NCBI RefSeq assembly: GCF_025567365.1
Contig: NZ_JAOQJG010000007.1
Location: 118,559-182,558 of the forward strand
DNA: 64,000 bases
Source: Anaerostipes amylophilus
GTDB taxonomy: Bacteria; Bacillota; Clostridia; Lachnospirales; Lachnospiraceae
Direction of reading: 5' to 3'
Each line of letters opens with the position of its first letter. Position 1 is the stretch's first letter. The position numbers and the translations under genes are program-made. Under the pieces are notes generated by a model. It did no database searches and was not told the DNA's origin. It was given only the letters and a program-made list of their open reading frames with translations. This document shows positions 26,445 through 36,237 of this stretch, piece by piece.

Positions 26445-26487
26445 AAAAAAGACCAGAAAACAGTATATTTACCGTATCTGGTCTTTT
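26445..26487 (-). terminator. Intrinsic terminator after aroE
   Basis: AAAGACCAGA pairs with TCTGGTCTTT; on the minus strand the stem is followed by TTTTTTTC. It separates aroE from spoIVA. Confidence 0.85.
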
Positions 26488-26507
26488 GTAACATTCCAAT
26501 ATGTATC

Positions 26508-27383
26508 TTATACTCCCTGGAAGAATCTTTCTTTTACTTCATCAACAGGCATATCTTTTCCTGTGAATAATTTAAAAGATGCAACTCCCTGCCATAATAA
26601 CATTCCTTTTCCTGGAACTGTGATACATCCATGTTCTTTTGCTTCTCTTAAGAATCTTGTTTCTTCTGGATTGTATACAACGTCTGCTACAACTAATCCT
26701 TCGTGGAACATTGTTGTATCTGTGATCACTGTTGTATCTTCTTTTGGTTTCATTCCAAGCAATGTTCCATTTACTAAGATATCTGCTCCATCAATCTTTG
26801 TGCGCATTGTATCTTTTGCATCTAGATCATATAATTCCACCTGACATGCTGGTACTTTGGCTTTGATCTTCTCAACCATCTTCTGGGCTCTTTCAAAAAA
26901 TGGATCTCTTGGGTTAAAAATTGTGATAGATTTTGCTCCATCTAATGCACACTGTACCTGAATGGCTGTTGCTGCTCCACCTGCTCCAAAGATTACGATA
27001 TCTTTTCCTTCAACGCTGATTCCATGATCTTTTAAGTTTGCAACAAAACCTTCACCATCTGTGATATGTCCGTATAATTTTCCGTCTCTGTTTACGATTG
27101 TGTTTACAGCTCCGATCAGTTCTGCTGCTGGTGATAATTCGTCCATATTCTGGGCTGCTGCTGTCTTGTTTGGCATTGTAACGTTGCATCCCTGGATATT
27201 TAACAGACGCATGGATTTGATGAATTCTGGTACTTCCTCTTCTTTAATATCAAAGGCAAGATAAGCTCCATCGACTCCGCATGCCTGAAACCCGTAATTC
27301 TGCATCGCTGGTGATGCGGAATGTGAAACCGGTGAACCGATCAGTCCAAATAATTTTGTTGTTCCTGAAATTCTTGCTTCCAC
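26508..27383 (-). CDS. aroE: Shikimate dehydrogenase
   Basis: A 291-residue NADPH-dependent enzyme that reduces 3-dehydroshikimate to shikimate. The substrate loop is GSPVSHSASPAMQN, with catalytic Lys in NVTMPNKTAA and the cofactor motif FGAGGAATAIQ. The C-terminus GKGMLLWQGVASFKLFTG is typical. It may be transcribed alone or after murE, 46 bases upstream, and ends at a strong terminator. Confidence 0.95.
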   Translation of the reverse strand: MEARISGTTKLFGLIGSPVSHSASPAMQNYGFQACGVDGAYLAFDIKEEEVPEFIKSMRLLNIQGCNVTMPNKTAAAQNMDELSPAAELIGAVNTIVNRDGKLYGHITDGEGFVANLKDHGISVEGKDIVIFGAGGAATAIQVQCALDGAKSITIFNPRDPFFERAQKMVEKIKAKVPACQVELYDLDAKDTMRTKIDGADILVNGTLLGMKPKEDTTVITDTTMFHEGLVVADVVYNPEETRFLREAKEHGCITVPGKGMLLWQGVASFKLFTGKDMPVDEVKERFFQGV

Positions 27384-27429
27384 GTTTGTAATTCTCCTTT
27401 ATTTCTTTATATTTTAAAAGGCAGATATT

Positions 27430-28887
27430 CTATCTTCCTTCGATGATTTCCTGAATCAAATCTCTCTCATCCATGTGATGTTTCACACCTTTGATCTCCT
27501 GATAATCTTCATGTCCTTTTCCTGCAAGGATAATAATATCTCCTGCTCCGGCATGTTCCATACAATATTTGATTGCTTCTTTACGGTCTGGGATTGTAAC
27601 ATATTCTCCATCTGCTTTATGAACACCAATCAAAATATCATTGATGATATCCATTGGTTCTTCATTTCTTGGATTATCAGATGTTACAACAGTAAGATCT
27701 GCAAGTTTTGATGATACTTCTCCCATCTCATAACGTCTTGCTTTTGCTCTGTTTCCACCACATCCAAATAAGCAATAGATCTTCTTTGGATTATATTTAC
27801 GGATCGTTGTTAAAAGACTTTCAAGACTCATAGCGTTATGTGCATAGTCGATCATTAATGTATAATCTCCAGGAGTCTTGATGATCTCTAAACGTCCTTT
27901 GACCTGAATTGTATTTAATGCAGATAATACATCTTCTTTGACAATTCCCATATGGCGGCAAAGAGAGATTGCTGCCAATGAATTATATACTGTAAAATCT
28001 CCAGGGATATCTACATGTACGTTATATTCCTGTTTTCCCTTAAGATCATACGCAACTCCAAGATATCCAGGTTCCTGAATTCTTGTGATATTCTCTGCGT
28101 AGACATCATTTGTATCTTTCATTCCATAAGTTTCAATCGCACATGTATGGTCTTTGATGATTCTTTCTACATAATCATCATCTCCATTAACGATTCCCTG
28201 CTTACACTGCTGGAATAGTAAACTCTTGCAATGAATATAATCATCCATATCTTTATGCTCATTTTCCCCAATATGGTCTTCTGCAAGGTTTGTAAAAATT
28301 CCATAATCGAATTCAAATCCACTTGTTCGATGAAGCATCAAAGCCTGTGAAGATACTTCCATTACAACATTTTTAAGACCTGCATCTGCCATCTTACGGA
28401 AAGATTCCTGTACGATGTAAGATTCTGGTGTTGTATTGACGGATGGAATTTTTTCATCTCCAATGATCGTCTCAATCGTTCCGATCAGTCCTGTCTTTTG
28501 TCCTGCATGTTCTAAGACTGCACGGATCATATATGTTGTTGTTGTCTTTCCTTTGGTTCCTGTGATTCCGATCGTTGTCAATTCTTCTGCCGGATATCCA
28601 AAGTATGCTGCTGACATTTCAGCTAATGCAAGTCTTGTGTTATCAAACTTGATCACTGTTAAACTTTCTGGAACTTCTACATCTTTCTCTACAACGATCG
28701 CTGCTGCTCCAAGCTCTGCTGCCTGTGCTGCAAACTTATGTCCATCAAAAGCTGCTCCACTGATACATACAAATACACTGCCTTTTTCAATCTTTCTTGA
28801 ATCATATACTAATGTAGAAATCTCTACATCTTCACTTCCCTGTACAAGGGTATATTCTGAGCGTTCTAATAATTCTTTTAAAATCAT
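27430..28887 (-). CDS. murE: UDP-N-acetylmuramoyl-tripeptide ligase (meso-diaminopimelate adding)
   Basis: A 485-residue Mur ligase adding the third residue of the peptidoglycan stem. The ATP site is GITGTKGKTTTTYM, the Mur-ligase centre is NLAEDHIGEN, and the amino-acid specificity motif DNPR appears in VTSDNPRNEEP, which predicts meso-diaminopimelate rather than lysine. Neighbouring dapF supplies that residue, so the pair is metabolically consistent. Length is standard. Confidence 0.96.
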   Translation of the reverse strand: MILKELLERSEYTLVQGSEDVEISTLVYDSRKIEKGSVFVCISGAAFDGHKFAAQAAELGAAAIVVEKDVEVPESLTVIKFDNTRLALAEMSAAYFGYPAEELTTIGITGTKGKTTTTYMIRAVLEHAGQKTGLIGTIETIIGDEKIPSVNTTPESYIVQESFRKMADAGLKNVVMEVSSQALMLHRTSGFEFDYGIFTNLAEDHIGENEHKDMDDYIHCKSLLFQQCKQGIVNGDDDYVERIIKDHTCAIETYGMKDTNDVYAENITRIQEPGYLGVAYDLKGKQEYNVHVDIPGDFTVYNSLAAISLCRHMGIVKEDVLSALNTIQVKGRLEIIKTPGDYTLMIDYAHNAMSLESLLTTIRKYNPKKIYCLFGCGGNRAKARRYEMGEVSSKLADLTVVTSDNPRNEEPMDIINDILIGVHKADGEYVTIPDRKEAIKYCMEHAGAGDIIILAGKGHEDYQEIKGVKHHMDERDLIQEIIEGR

Positions 28888-28922
28888 GTTCTATCTCCAA
28901 TAATTCTTCTGTCTTTCTACTC

Positions 28923-29774
28923 TTAATCGTCAATTCCTGTAAGATCGATCTCACCATCAAATACTGTTGTTGCTGGTCCTGTCATAAAGATCGTATCTTT
29001 CTCTTCATCATATTCGATCTGAAGGTCTCCACCTAAGAGATGTACTAAGACTTTCTTTCCTGTTTTCTTATTTAAATAAGATGCATAAGCACTTGCACAT
29101 GCTCCTGTTCCGCAGGCAAGAGTTTCTCCTGCACCTCTCTCCCATACACGCATCTTAATTGTATTCTCATCAACTACTTCGATAAATTCTGTATTCACGC
29201 GATCTGGAAACATTGGATGATTCTCAAACTTCGGTCCGATCTTCTCAATGTCAATATCTGCAACAGAATCCACAAATACAACTCCATGAGGATTTCCCAT
29301 GGAAATACATGTGATATTATATTCTTTTCCATCAACGATCACTGGCTGATCGATCACTTCTGTAAGATCATCATAGATTGCTGGAATCTTAGAAGCTTCT
29401 GTAATTGGTGCTTCCATGTCAACCTTTACCCATGTAACCTTGCCATCTTCTACTGTAAGGTCTAATTCTTTGATTCCACCCTTTGTCTCGATCGTGATCG
29501 TCGTTTTATCTGTTAGTCCATAATCATAGACATATTTAGCAATACAGCGGACACCATTTCCGCACATGGCTCCTTCAGAACCATCAGAGTTATACATGGC
29601 CATTCTAAAATCAGCCTTATCTGACGGACAGATACAGATCATTCCATCAGAACCAATTCCAAAATGCCGGTCACTGATAAATTTTGCCACTTTATTCGGG
29701 TTATTGATCTTTTCTTCTAAACAGTTTACATATACGTAGTCATTGCCACAACCGTGCATCTTTGTAAATTTCAT
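28923..29774 (-). CDS. dapF: Diaminopimelate epimerase
   Basis: A 283-residue PLP-independent epimerase producing meso-diaminopimelate. The two catalytic cysteines are in GAMCGNGVRC and in TLACGTGACAS, and the N-terminus KMHGCGNDYVYV is diagnostic. It lies immediately upstream of murE on the same strand, which uses its product. Confidence 0.97.
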   Translation of the reverse strand: MKFTKMHGCGNDYVYVNCLEEKINNPNKVAKFISDRHFGIGSDGMICICPSDKADFRMAMYNSDGSEGAMCGNGVRCIAKYVYDYGLTDKTTITIETKGGIKELDLTVEDGKVTWVKVDMEAPITEASKIPAIYDDLTEVIDQPVIVDGKEYNITCISMGNPHGVVFVDSVADIDIEKIGPKFENHPMFPDRVNTEFIEVVDENTIKMRVWERGAGETLACGTGACASAYASYLNKKTGKKVLVHLLGGDLQIEYDEEKDTIFMTGPATTVFDGEIDLTGIDD

Positions 29775-29901
29775 GTAATCAACTCCTTTTTTGTTGTTTT
29801 ACGAATAAACATTTTTATTTTATCACATCAACGTGTTAATTGTACAGATACAATCTTTGAATTTGTATTTCAAAATCAAATGATATCATTACAAAAATAA
29901 A

Positions 29902-29946
29902 TGAGGAATACTCCTTATCATCTTTGATAAAGAATACTCCTCATAA
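29902..29946 (-). terminator. Intrinsic terminator after the aminotransferase gene
   Basis: ATGAGGAATACTCC and GAATACTCCTCAT form an imperfect stem; A/T runs lie on both sides, including ATTTATTTTT on the minus strand. Confidence 0.65.
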
Positions 29947-29969
29947 TATTTCTTAACGATGCATAAATC

Positions 29970-31241
29970 TTATGCCTGTTCTAACAGTTTTTCAATTCCT
30001 GCTTTCTTTACACATACACAAAACAGATCCATTGCCTGCTGTAATTCTTCTACTGTAGGGTAAGAAGGTGCAAGTCTGATGTTACTGTCTTTTGGATCTT
30101 TCTTATATGGATATGTAGCACCTGCTCCAGTTAATGTAACTCCTGCTTCTTTGGCAAGTTCCACCACTCTCTTTGCACATCCTGGAAGAACATCTACAGA
30201 TACAAAGTATCCACCCTTTGGACTTTCCCATGAAATTAATCCGCTTCCAGCAAGTTCTTTGTCTAATGTATTAAGAACTGTCTCAAATTTAGGTTTTAAA
30301 CAGTCTGCTAAAATCTGCATATGTTTTCTGATTCCATCTGCATTCTTAAAGAACTGTACATGACGAAGCTGATTGATCTTGTCATATCCGATTGTCTGGG
30401 CTGTCATAACTTTCTTAATCTCTGCGATATTATCATCACTAGATGCAATAATAGATACTCCTGCACCTGGGAATGTAATCTTTGATGTTGAGAAGAAATA
30501 GTATGCTCTGTTATCATTTCCTGCTTCTTTACATGCATCTAAGATATTCTTAACTTTCACATCCTCAAAGATTGGATGTACTCCATATGCATTATCCCAG
30601 AAGATTCTGAAATCTTTGGCTGCTGTCTTCATGGAAGCAAGACGGTCAACTGTCTCATCACTGTAGCAGATTCCCTGTGGGTTAGAATATTTTGGTACAC
30701 ACCAGATTCCTTTGATACTTTCATCTTCTGCTACTAATTTCTCTACCTGATCCATATCTGGACCTTCTGGTGTCATATCAACTGTGATCAGTTCAAATCC
30801 TAATGTTTCTGTAACCATGAAATGTCTGTCATATCCTGGTGCTGGACATAAGAATTTTACTTTCTCAAGCTGTCCCCAAGGTTTTTCTCCTTCTGTTCCA
30901 AATACGACCAGTCTCATCATCTGATCAAACATCAGATTCAGACTTGCATTTCCTCCAACGATGATATTCTTCGCTGGGATATCAAGCAGATCACTGAAAA
31001 TCTCTTTCATCTCTGGAAGTCCATCAAGGACTCCGTAATTACGCACATCTAAGCCATCTTTTGCATGATAATCCGTCATCGTCTCAAGCATTCCATTTGC
31101 ATGATCGATCTGGTCTGGTGCTGGTTTTCCTCTTGCCATGTTGAGTGAAAGATCAAGATCTTTAAATTCCTGATACTTTTTGTTTACTTCCACTTCCTGC
31201 GCCTGTAACTCTTCTTTTGACATTTCCCTAAATGATTCCAT
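29970..31241 (-). CDS. Aspartate aminotransferase, type Ic (PF12897-like)
   Basis: A 423-residue PLP-dependent fold-type I aminotransferase. Residues seen are the cofactor-binding GGNASLNLMFD, NPQGICYSDE, the Asp of IFWDNAYGVHP and the Schiff-base Lys in FFSTSKITFPGAG. It belongs to the Asp_aminotransf group rather than the AspC group, judged by the N-terminal LNMARGKPAPDQ motif. The substrate is expected to be aspartate/2-oxoglutarate. Confidence 0.9.
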   Translation of the reverse strand: MESFREMSKEELQAQEVEVNKKYQEFKDLDLSLNMARGKPAPDQIDHANGMLETMTDYHAKDGLDVRNYGVLDGLPEMKEIFSDLLDIPAKNIIVGGNASLNLMFDQMMRLVVFGTEGEKPWGQLEKVKFLCPAPGYDRHFMVTETLGFELITVDMTPEGPDMDQVEKLVAEDESIKGIWCVPKYSNPQGICYSDETVDRLASMKTAAKDFRIFWDNAYGVHPIFEDVKVKNILDACKEAGNDNRAYYFFSTSKITFPGAGVSIIASSDDNIAEIKKVMTAQTIGYDKINQLRHVQFFKNADGIRKHMQILADCLKPKFETVLNTLDKELAGSGLISWESPKGGYFVSVDVLPGCAKRVVELAKEAGVTLTGAGATYPYKKDPKDSNIRLAPSYPTVEELQQAMDLFCVCVKKAGIEKLLEQA

Positions 31242-31310
31242 TGTTGTCTTCCTTCCTTCATGTTTTTATGTTTTGTATATGTTTATGTTTTTATATTATA
31301 TAAAATCTGA

Positions 31311-32321
31311 TTAATCCCATTCCAGATTTGTATGTTCCTGTTTTTTCTCACGAAGGAGTAAGTTTGAAACTTCCTCTTTTGGATCTGCATTTTCAAATAG
31401 TACTCTGTTCACTGCTTCCACGATTGGTACAGATACATTGCACTTCTTTGCAAGTCCAAGGGCTGCTTTGGCTGAATATACACCTTCTACAACCATTTTT
31501 ACTTCTTTCATGGCCTCATCGGCAGTCATACCTTTTCCCATTAAATATCCTGCTTTACGATTTCGACTATGTACACTTGTACATGTAACGATTAAATCTC
31601 CAACTCCTGTAAGTCCTGAGAATGTCTCTGGCTTTCCTCCCATGGCTTCTCCAAGACGTGTAAGCTCCGCAATTCCTCTTGTCATTAACGCTGCTTTTGT
31701 ATTGTCTCCATATCCAAGACCATCAACTGTTCCGGCTGCTAATGCGATAACATTTTTTAATGCTCCTCCTAGTTCGATTCCGATAATATCTGAACTTGTG
31801 TATACACGGAATACTTTATTCATAAATACGTCCTGAAGCATCTCTGCTGTCTTTTTATTTTTTGCACCAATTACAACCGTTGTAGGAATTCCTATTCCTA
31901 CTTCTTCTGCATGACTAGGTCCTGATAATACGCAAACTTCTGCATTTGGAATTTCTTCTTCGATGATATCAGATAATGTCTTATATGTAACATCTTCAAT
32001 ACCTTTTGCAACATTCACAATGATCTGCCCATCTTTCACGAAAGGAGACATCTGTTTTGCGACCGTACGAACAACTGGTGAAGGAACTGCCATAACAACA
32101 ACATCTTCATCTGTTAAAGCTGTTTCAAGATCTGCTTCAATTACGATATTATCTGGTAATTTTACACCTGGTAATTTTTCCTGCTGTTCTCTCTTTGTAG
32201 AAAGCATCTCGATTTCATGTGGATCATGTGTCCATAAAGTCACCTCATGTCCATTATTTGCTAATAACACTGCAAGAGCGCTTCCCCAGCTTCCTGCACC
32301 AATAACGCTGACTTTCTTCAT
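31311..32321 (-). CDS. gpsA: Glycerol-3-phosphate dehydrogenase (NAD(P)+)
   Basis: A 336-residue enzyme making sn-glycerol 3-phosphate for phospholipid synthesis. Its nucleotide site is VIGAGSWGSALAVLLANNGH, and the catalytic Lys lies in ELGGALKNVIALAAG. It forms a der-plsY-gpsA run, so the product of gpsA feeds the acyltransferase encoded next to it. Confidence 0.97.
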   Translation of the reverse strand: MKKVSVIGAGSWGSALAVLLANNGHEVTLWTHDPHEIEMLSTKREQQEKLPGVKLPDNIVIEADLETALTDEDVVVMAVPSPVVRTVAKQMSPFVKDGQIIVNVAKGIEDVTYKTLSDIIEEEIPNAEVCVLSGPSHAEEVGIGIPTTVVIGAKNKKTAEMLQDVFMNKVFRVYTSSDIIGIELGGALKNVIALAAGTVDGLGYGDNTKAALMTRGIAELTRLGEAMGGKPETFSGLTGVGDLIVTCTSVHSRNRKAGYLMGKGMTADEAMKEVKMVVEGVYSAKAALGLAKKCNVSVPIVEAVNRVLFENADPKEEVSNLLLREKKQEHTNLEWD

Positions 32322-32335
32322 AGTCTTAGTTCCTC

Positions 32336-32959
32336 CTAACGTTTTACTTTCTGACCTAATTTATTCTCAGTACCATTCATCAAACGAACAATATTTGCAC
32401 GATGGCGCCAGATTGCCATGGCCGTAAAAATACATCCAACAACGACTAATTTCCAGTCTTGTGGATTGTTAAAATACAAAATAAACGGTATGATCAGTAC
32501 CATGCAGATCGATCCCAATGATACATACTTTGAAATGATCGTAATGATCAAAAATACTGCTGCACAGATCAACCCAAGCTGCCAGTGAAATGCAAAAATA
32601 ACTCCCCCTGTTGTTGCAATTCCTTTTCCACCTTTAAATCCAAGGTAAAACGGAAAATTATGTCCTAGTACTACTGCAAACCCTGTCAAAAGCCAAAGAT
32701 AAGCTTCTCCCTCTACACCAAATGCAGGCATGATCACATATCTTGCAAGATTAACTGCCACAAGTCCTTTGGCTGCATCTCCAAGAAACGTAATGATCGC
32801 TGCTGTCTTTCCGAGGGTTCTTAATGTATTCGTTGTCCCGGAATTTCCACTTCCGTAATCTCTAATGTCGATCTTGTTTACACGCCCGACAATATATCCT
32901 GTCTGGATGCACCCAAATAAATATCCGACGATCATACACACAACAATACAAACTACCAT
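32336..32959 (-). CDS. plsY: Acyl-phosphate:glycerol-3-phosphate acyltransferase
   Basis: A 207-residue integral membrane enzyme with about five helices that acylates glycerol 3-phosphate. The family motifs GSGNSGTTNTLRTLG, GHNFPFYLGFKGGKGIAT and the later IWRHRANI are all present. The start overlaps the stop of der by one base, and gpsA follows 14 bases downstream. Confidence 0.96.
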   Translation of the reverse strand: MVVCIVVCMIVGYLFGCIQTGYIVGRVNKIDIRDYGSGNSGTTNTLRTLGKTAAIITFLGDAAKGLVAVNLARYVIMPAFGVEGEAYLWLLTGFAVVLGHNFPFYLGFKGGKGIATTGGVIFAFHWQLGLICAAVFLIITIISKYVSLGSICMVLIIPFILYFNNPQDWKLVVVGCIFTAMAIWRHRANIVRLMNGTENKLGQKVKR

Positions 32960-34281
32960 TATCTTTCCTTCCTTTCCCTCGCAATGATATGGATTGGTGT
33001 TCCTCTGAATCCAAATGTATTACGGATCTGATTTTCAAGATATCTTGTGTATGAAAAATGCATCAATTGACGATCATTGATAAATACAACAAATGTTGGT
33101 GGTTTCACAGAAACCTGTGTAATATAGTAAAGTTTTAATCTCTTTCCTTTGTCTGATGGTGGCTGTTTCATAGCAACCGCTTCTGTAAGAATCTCGTTTA
33201 AGACTCCTGTCTGTACACGTAATGCATGGTTCTCGATAACCATATCAAGTACATCAAAGATCTTAGGAAGTCGCTGTCCAGTCTTCGCAGAAATGAAAAC
33301 AAGCTCTGCATAAGACATATAAGATAGTACTTCTCTGACCTGATTTGTAAATTTGTAAATTGTCTTATCGTTCTTCTCGATCAAATCCCATTTATTGACC
33401 GCAATGATCATACCTTTTCCGCGTTCATGTGCAATTCCTGCGATCTTGGCATCCTGTTCTGTAATTCCTTCTTCTGCATCAATAACTAAGATTGCCACAT
33501 CGCAACGTTCTACAGCTGCAACAGTACGGATGACACTGTAACGTTCAATATCTTCTTTCACTCTGGCCTTCTTTCGAAGTCCCGCTGTATCGATGAATAC
33601 ATATTCTTTTCCATTACGTTTCACTGTTGTATCGATCGCATCTCTTGTTGTTCCAGCAATATCAGAAACAATTAAACGATCTTCTCCTAATAACTTGTTG
33701 ATCAGAGAAGATTTTCCTGCGTTTGGTTTTCCGATAATTGCAACTCTTGGTCTCTCATCTTCTTTCTCATCTGCATCCTGTGGATTACAATGAACAAGAA
33801 CTTCATCTAACAGATCACCAAATCCAATCTTAGAATTTGCTGAAACTGGGAATGGCGTTCCAAGTCCCAGATTGTAAAATTCATAAGTATCCAGAACGAA
33901 TTTCTCATAATTATCTACTTTGTTGACCGCTAAAACAATTGGTTTTCCAGATCGTCTTAACATATCTGCCACCTGATAATCGGCATCAACAAGTCCCTGT
34001 CTTACGTCTGTAAGAAAGATGATTACATCAGCTGTTTCCATCGCGATCTCTGCCTGTCCTCTCATATGACTTAATAGCAGATCACCGCTATCTGGTTCAA
34101 TACCGCCTGTATCAATCAATGTAAACTGGTAGTTTAACCATGTTACATCTGCATAGATACGGTCTCTTGTTACTCCCGGTGTGTCTTTTACAATTGAAAT
34201 TTTTTCTCCTGCCAGTGCATTAAACAATGTAGACTTTCCTACATTGGGTCTTCCTACAATGGCAATGATCGGCTTACTCAT
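32959..34281 (-). CDS. der: Ribosome biogenesis GTPase Der (EngA)
   Basis: A 440-residue GTPase for 50S subunit assembly with tandem G domains. The first P-loop is GRPNVGKSTLFN at about 9-20 and the second is GKPNAGKSSLIN at about 183-194, each followed by DTGG/DTAGL and NKxD motifs. The C-terminal KH-like domain ends in FRGTPIHIIARERKE. It is the first gene of der-plsY-gpsA. Confidence 0.97.
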   Translation of the reverse strand: MSKPIIAIVGRPNVGKSTLFNALAGEKISIVKDTPGVTRDRIYADVTWLNYQFTLIDTGGIEPDSGDLLLSHMRGQAEIAMETADVIIFLTDVRQGLVDADYQVADMLRRSGKPIVLAVNKVDNYEKFVLDTYEFYNLGLGTPFPVSANSKIGFGDLLDEVLVHCNPQDADEKEDERPRVAIIGKPNAGKSSLINKLLGEDRLIVSDIAGTTRDAIDTTVKRNGKEYVFIDTAGLRKKARVKEDIERYSVIRTVAAVERCDVAILVIDAEEGITEQDAKIAGIAHERGKGMIIAVNKWDLIEKNDKTIYKFTNQVREVLSYMSYAELVFISAKTGQRLPKIFDVLDMVIENHALRVQTGVLNEILTEAVAMKQPPSDKGKRLKLYYITQVSVKPPTFVVFINDRQLMHFSYTRYLENQIRNTFGFRGTPIHIIARERKER

Positions 34282-34399
34282 AATCTATATACCTCTCTAA
34301 ATGTTTCAAAAACCTGTACTGTTTCTAAGTATACCTTATCTTATGAAATTCGTCCAGTGTGAAGAATTTCACAAAATAAAATACTATTTTTATATCATA

Positions 34400-35218
34400 T
34401 TATAATACGATGAATGCTGCTAAATTCCCACGTTTTCCATGACTTGCTCTATGTGAAAACAATAAGTCCGGATTGCAGCATGTGCAGATATCTGTAATAT
34501 CTAGATTCTCTGGAAGAATTCCTGCTTCTGTTAAAATGATCTCATTTGCTTTCCAAAGATCTAACTGATATTTTCCATTTCCTTTATCATCCAGAAATTC
34601 CTTTGCATCATGTCCTGTCAGTTCTTTCTTAAATTTCTCTGCAACATCCTCGCTGACTTCATAGCAGCTTCGACAAATTGATGGCCCGATCGCTGCAACG
34701 ATATTTTCTTTTTTGCATCCATATTCACTTTCCAAAAATCGTACCATCTTGGCACCGATCCTTCCAACTGTTCCTCTCCATCCAGAATGTGCCAATGCTG
34801 CAACCTTTTCTACAGGATCATAAAAGAATAATGGAACACAATCTGCATATCCTGTATAAAGCGGAATTCCTGGCTCATTTGTTGCAAGACCATCCATATC
34901 TTTCATGACTTTTCCGCAGTCTTCTTTTGTTACTTTATGGATTTTTGTCTCATGGATCTGATTAGAAAACACAAGTTTTGTATGATCAAATCCAATTGCT
35001 TTCCCGATTCGCCTGAAATTTTCATCCACGGCTTCCTTTTTATCACAACGGTTATAGCTTAAATTCAGTGTTGCAAACATCCCTTCACTGACTCCACCTA
35101 TCCGAGTTGAAAATCCATGTCTGACTCCTGCTTGATCTAATTTCCTAAATGTCAGATATGGAACATTTCCTTCATGTAATATCGTAGACTGATTGTCATT
35201 TGATTTCTTAAAATGCAT
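34400..35218 (-). CDS. pgeF: Peptidoglycan editing factor PgeF (laccase-domain, YlmD family)
   Basis: A 272-residue multicopper-oxidase-domain (COG1496) protein. The metal-site residues are seen in YTGYADCVPLFFYD, AALAHSGWRGT and AIGPSICRSCYEV. Members have purine nucleosidase/laccase-like activities, and a peptidoglycan-editing role was proposed in E. coli. Its start overlaps the YraN gene by 11 bases, an uncommon neighbour, since ylmD often lies near the ftsZ region. Confidence 0.9.
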   Translation of the reverse strand: MHFKKSNDNQSTILHEGNVPYLTFRKLDQAGVRHGFSTRIGGVSEGMFATLNLSYNRCDKKEAVDENFRRIGKAIGFDHTKLVFSNQIHETKIHKVTKEDCGKVMKDMDGLATNEPGIPLYTGYADCVPLFFYDPVEKVAALAHSGWRGTVGRIGAKMVRFLESEYGCKKENIVAAIGPSICRSCYEVSEDVAEKFKKELTGHDAKEFLDDKGNGKYQLDLWKANEIILTEAGILPENLDITDICTCCNPDLLFSHRASHGKRGNLAAFIVL

Positions 35219-35555
35219 GTTTTATCACCCTGATCTTCTTTCCTAAAATCTCTACTACATCAAAACGCATCTGCTGTTCAAAGGATAAATGATTCTTCTT
35301 TAAATAAATCATTGCACTCTTTCGAATCTTTTGCTGTTTTCTTTGATCTACAGCCTGTGCCGGATATCCTTTTTTATCATCTTTTCTGTATTTCACTTCC
35401 ACAAAAACCAATGTTTGACCTTCTTTTGCTATGATATCAATCTCTCCGACTTTCGTATAGAAGTTTTGTTCAAGAATATCATATCCTTGCTGTCCTAAAA
35501 ACCAGCAGGCAATCGCTTCTGCCTTTGCCCCGGTTTCTCTGTTATTCTTCTTCAT
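35208..35555 (-). CDS. YraN family (UPF0102) endonuclease-like protein
   Basis: A 115-residue PD-(D/E)XK-fold protein. The active-site set is seen in KVGEIDIIAKEGQTLVFVEVK (read in two parts), with the N-terminal Glu in GAKAEAIACWFL. It is next to rnhB, the normal position of yraN in Clostridia. Its precise role is unknown, though a nucleic-acid processing function is likely. Confidence 0.92.
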   Translation of the reverse strand: MKKNNRETGAKAEAIACWFLGQQGYDILEQNFYTKVGEIDIIAKEGQTLVFVEVKYRKDDKKGYPAQAVDQRKQQKIRKSAMIYLKKNHLSFEQQMRFDVVEILGKKIRVIKHAF

Positions 35556-35570
35556 ATTATATAGTTCTTT

Positions 35571-36227
35571 TTATATGTATTTCTTTACAAATGTTCTTCT
35601 GTGAATATCGCAGATTCCCTGTTTTTTGATTCCTTCAATATGTGCTTTTGTTCCATATCCTTTATTCTTTGCAAAATCATATCCCGGATAGACTGCATCA
35701 TATTCTTTCATCATTCGGTCTCTTGTAACTTTTGCAACAATACTTGCCGCTGCAATTGACGCACTTTTTGCATCACCTTTGATGATCGGTACCTGCTCGA
35801 TGTCTACCTCTGGGATTGTAACTGCATCATTTAATAAAAGATCTGGTTTTACGGAAAGCTTTGAAATTGCCTGCTGCATTGCTTTATAAGTTGCCTGCAG
35901 GATATTGATCTCATCGATCACTTTCTCTGAAGACATTCCAATTCCGATCGCTACTGCTTTTTCATAAATCTCATCATATAAAAGTTCTCTTTTCTTCTCA
36001 GAAAGTTTCTTGGAATCATTCAGATATAAGATATCACAATCTTTTGGTAAAATCACTGCTGCTGCAACAACCGGACCTGCAAATGGTCCTCTTCCAACTT
36101 CATCAATTCCGCAGATGGACTGACGATCCGCATATTCTCTCTCGAAAGAAAACATTTTATACATTCTTTCTTTTTCAAGTCTTAACTTTTCTAATTTTCT
36201 GGCTTCTCGCTCTTCTTTCTTTGTCAT
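35571..36227 (-). CDS. rnhB: Ribonuclease HII
   Basis: A 218-residue enzyme that cuts RNA in RNA-DNA hybrids and removes misinserted ribonucleotides. The catalytic acidic residues are in GIDEVGRGPFAGPVVAAAVI and in the later ASIVAKVTRDRMM. A charged N-terminal helix (about 1-35) precedes the fold. It follows lepB and precedes yraN, the classical rbgA-rnhB-yraN order with lepB inserted. Confidence 0.96.
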   Translation of the reverse strand: MTKKEEREARKLEKLRLEKERMYKMFSFEREYADRQSICGIDEVGRGPFAGPVVAAAVILPKDCDILYLNDSKKLSEKKRELLYDEIYEKAVAIGIGMSSEKVIDEINILQATYKAMQQAISKLSVKPDLLLNDAVTIPEVDIEQVPIIKGDAKSASIAAASIVAKVTRDRMMKEYDAVYPGYDFAKNKGYGTKAHIEGIKKQGICDIHRRTFVKKYI

Positions 36228-36237
36228 AAAATCCTTC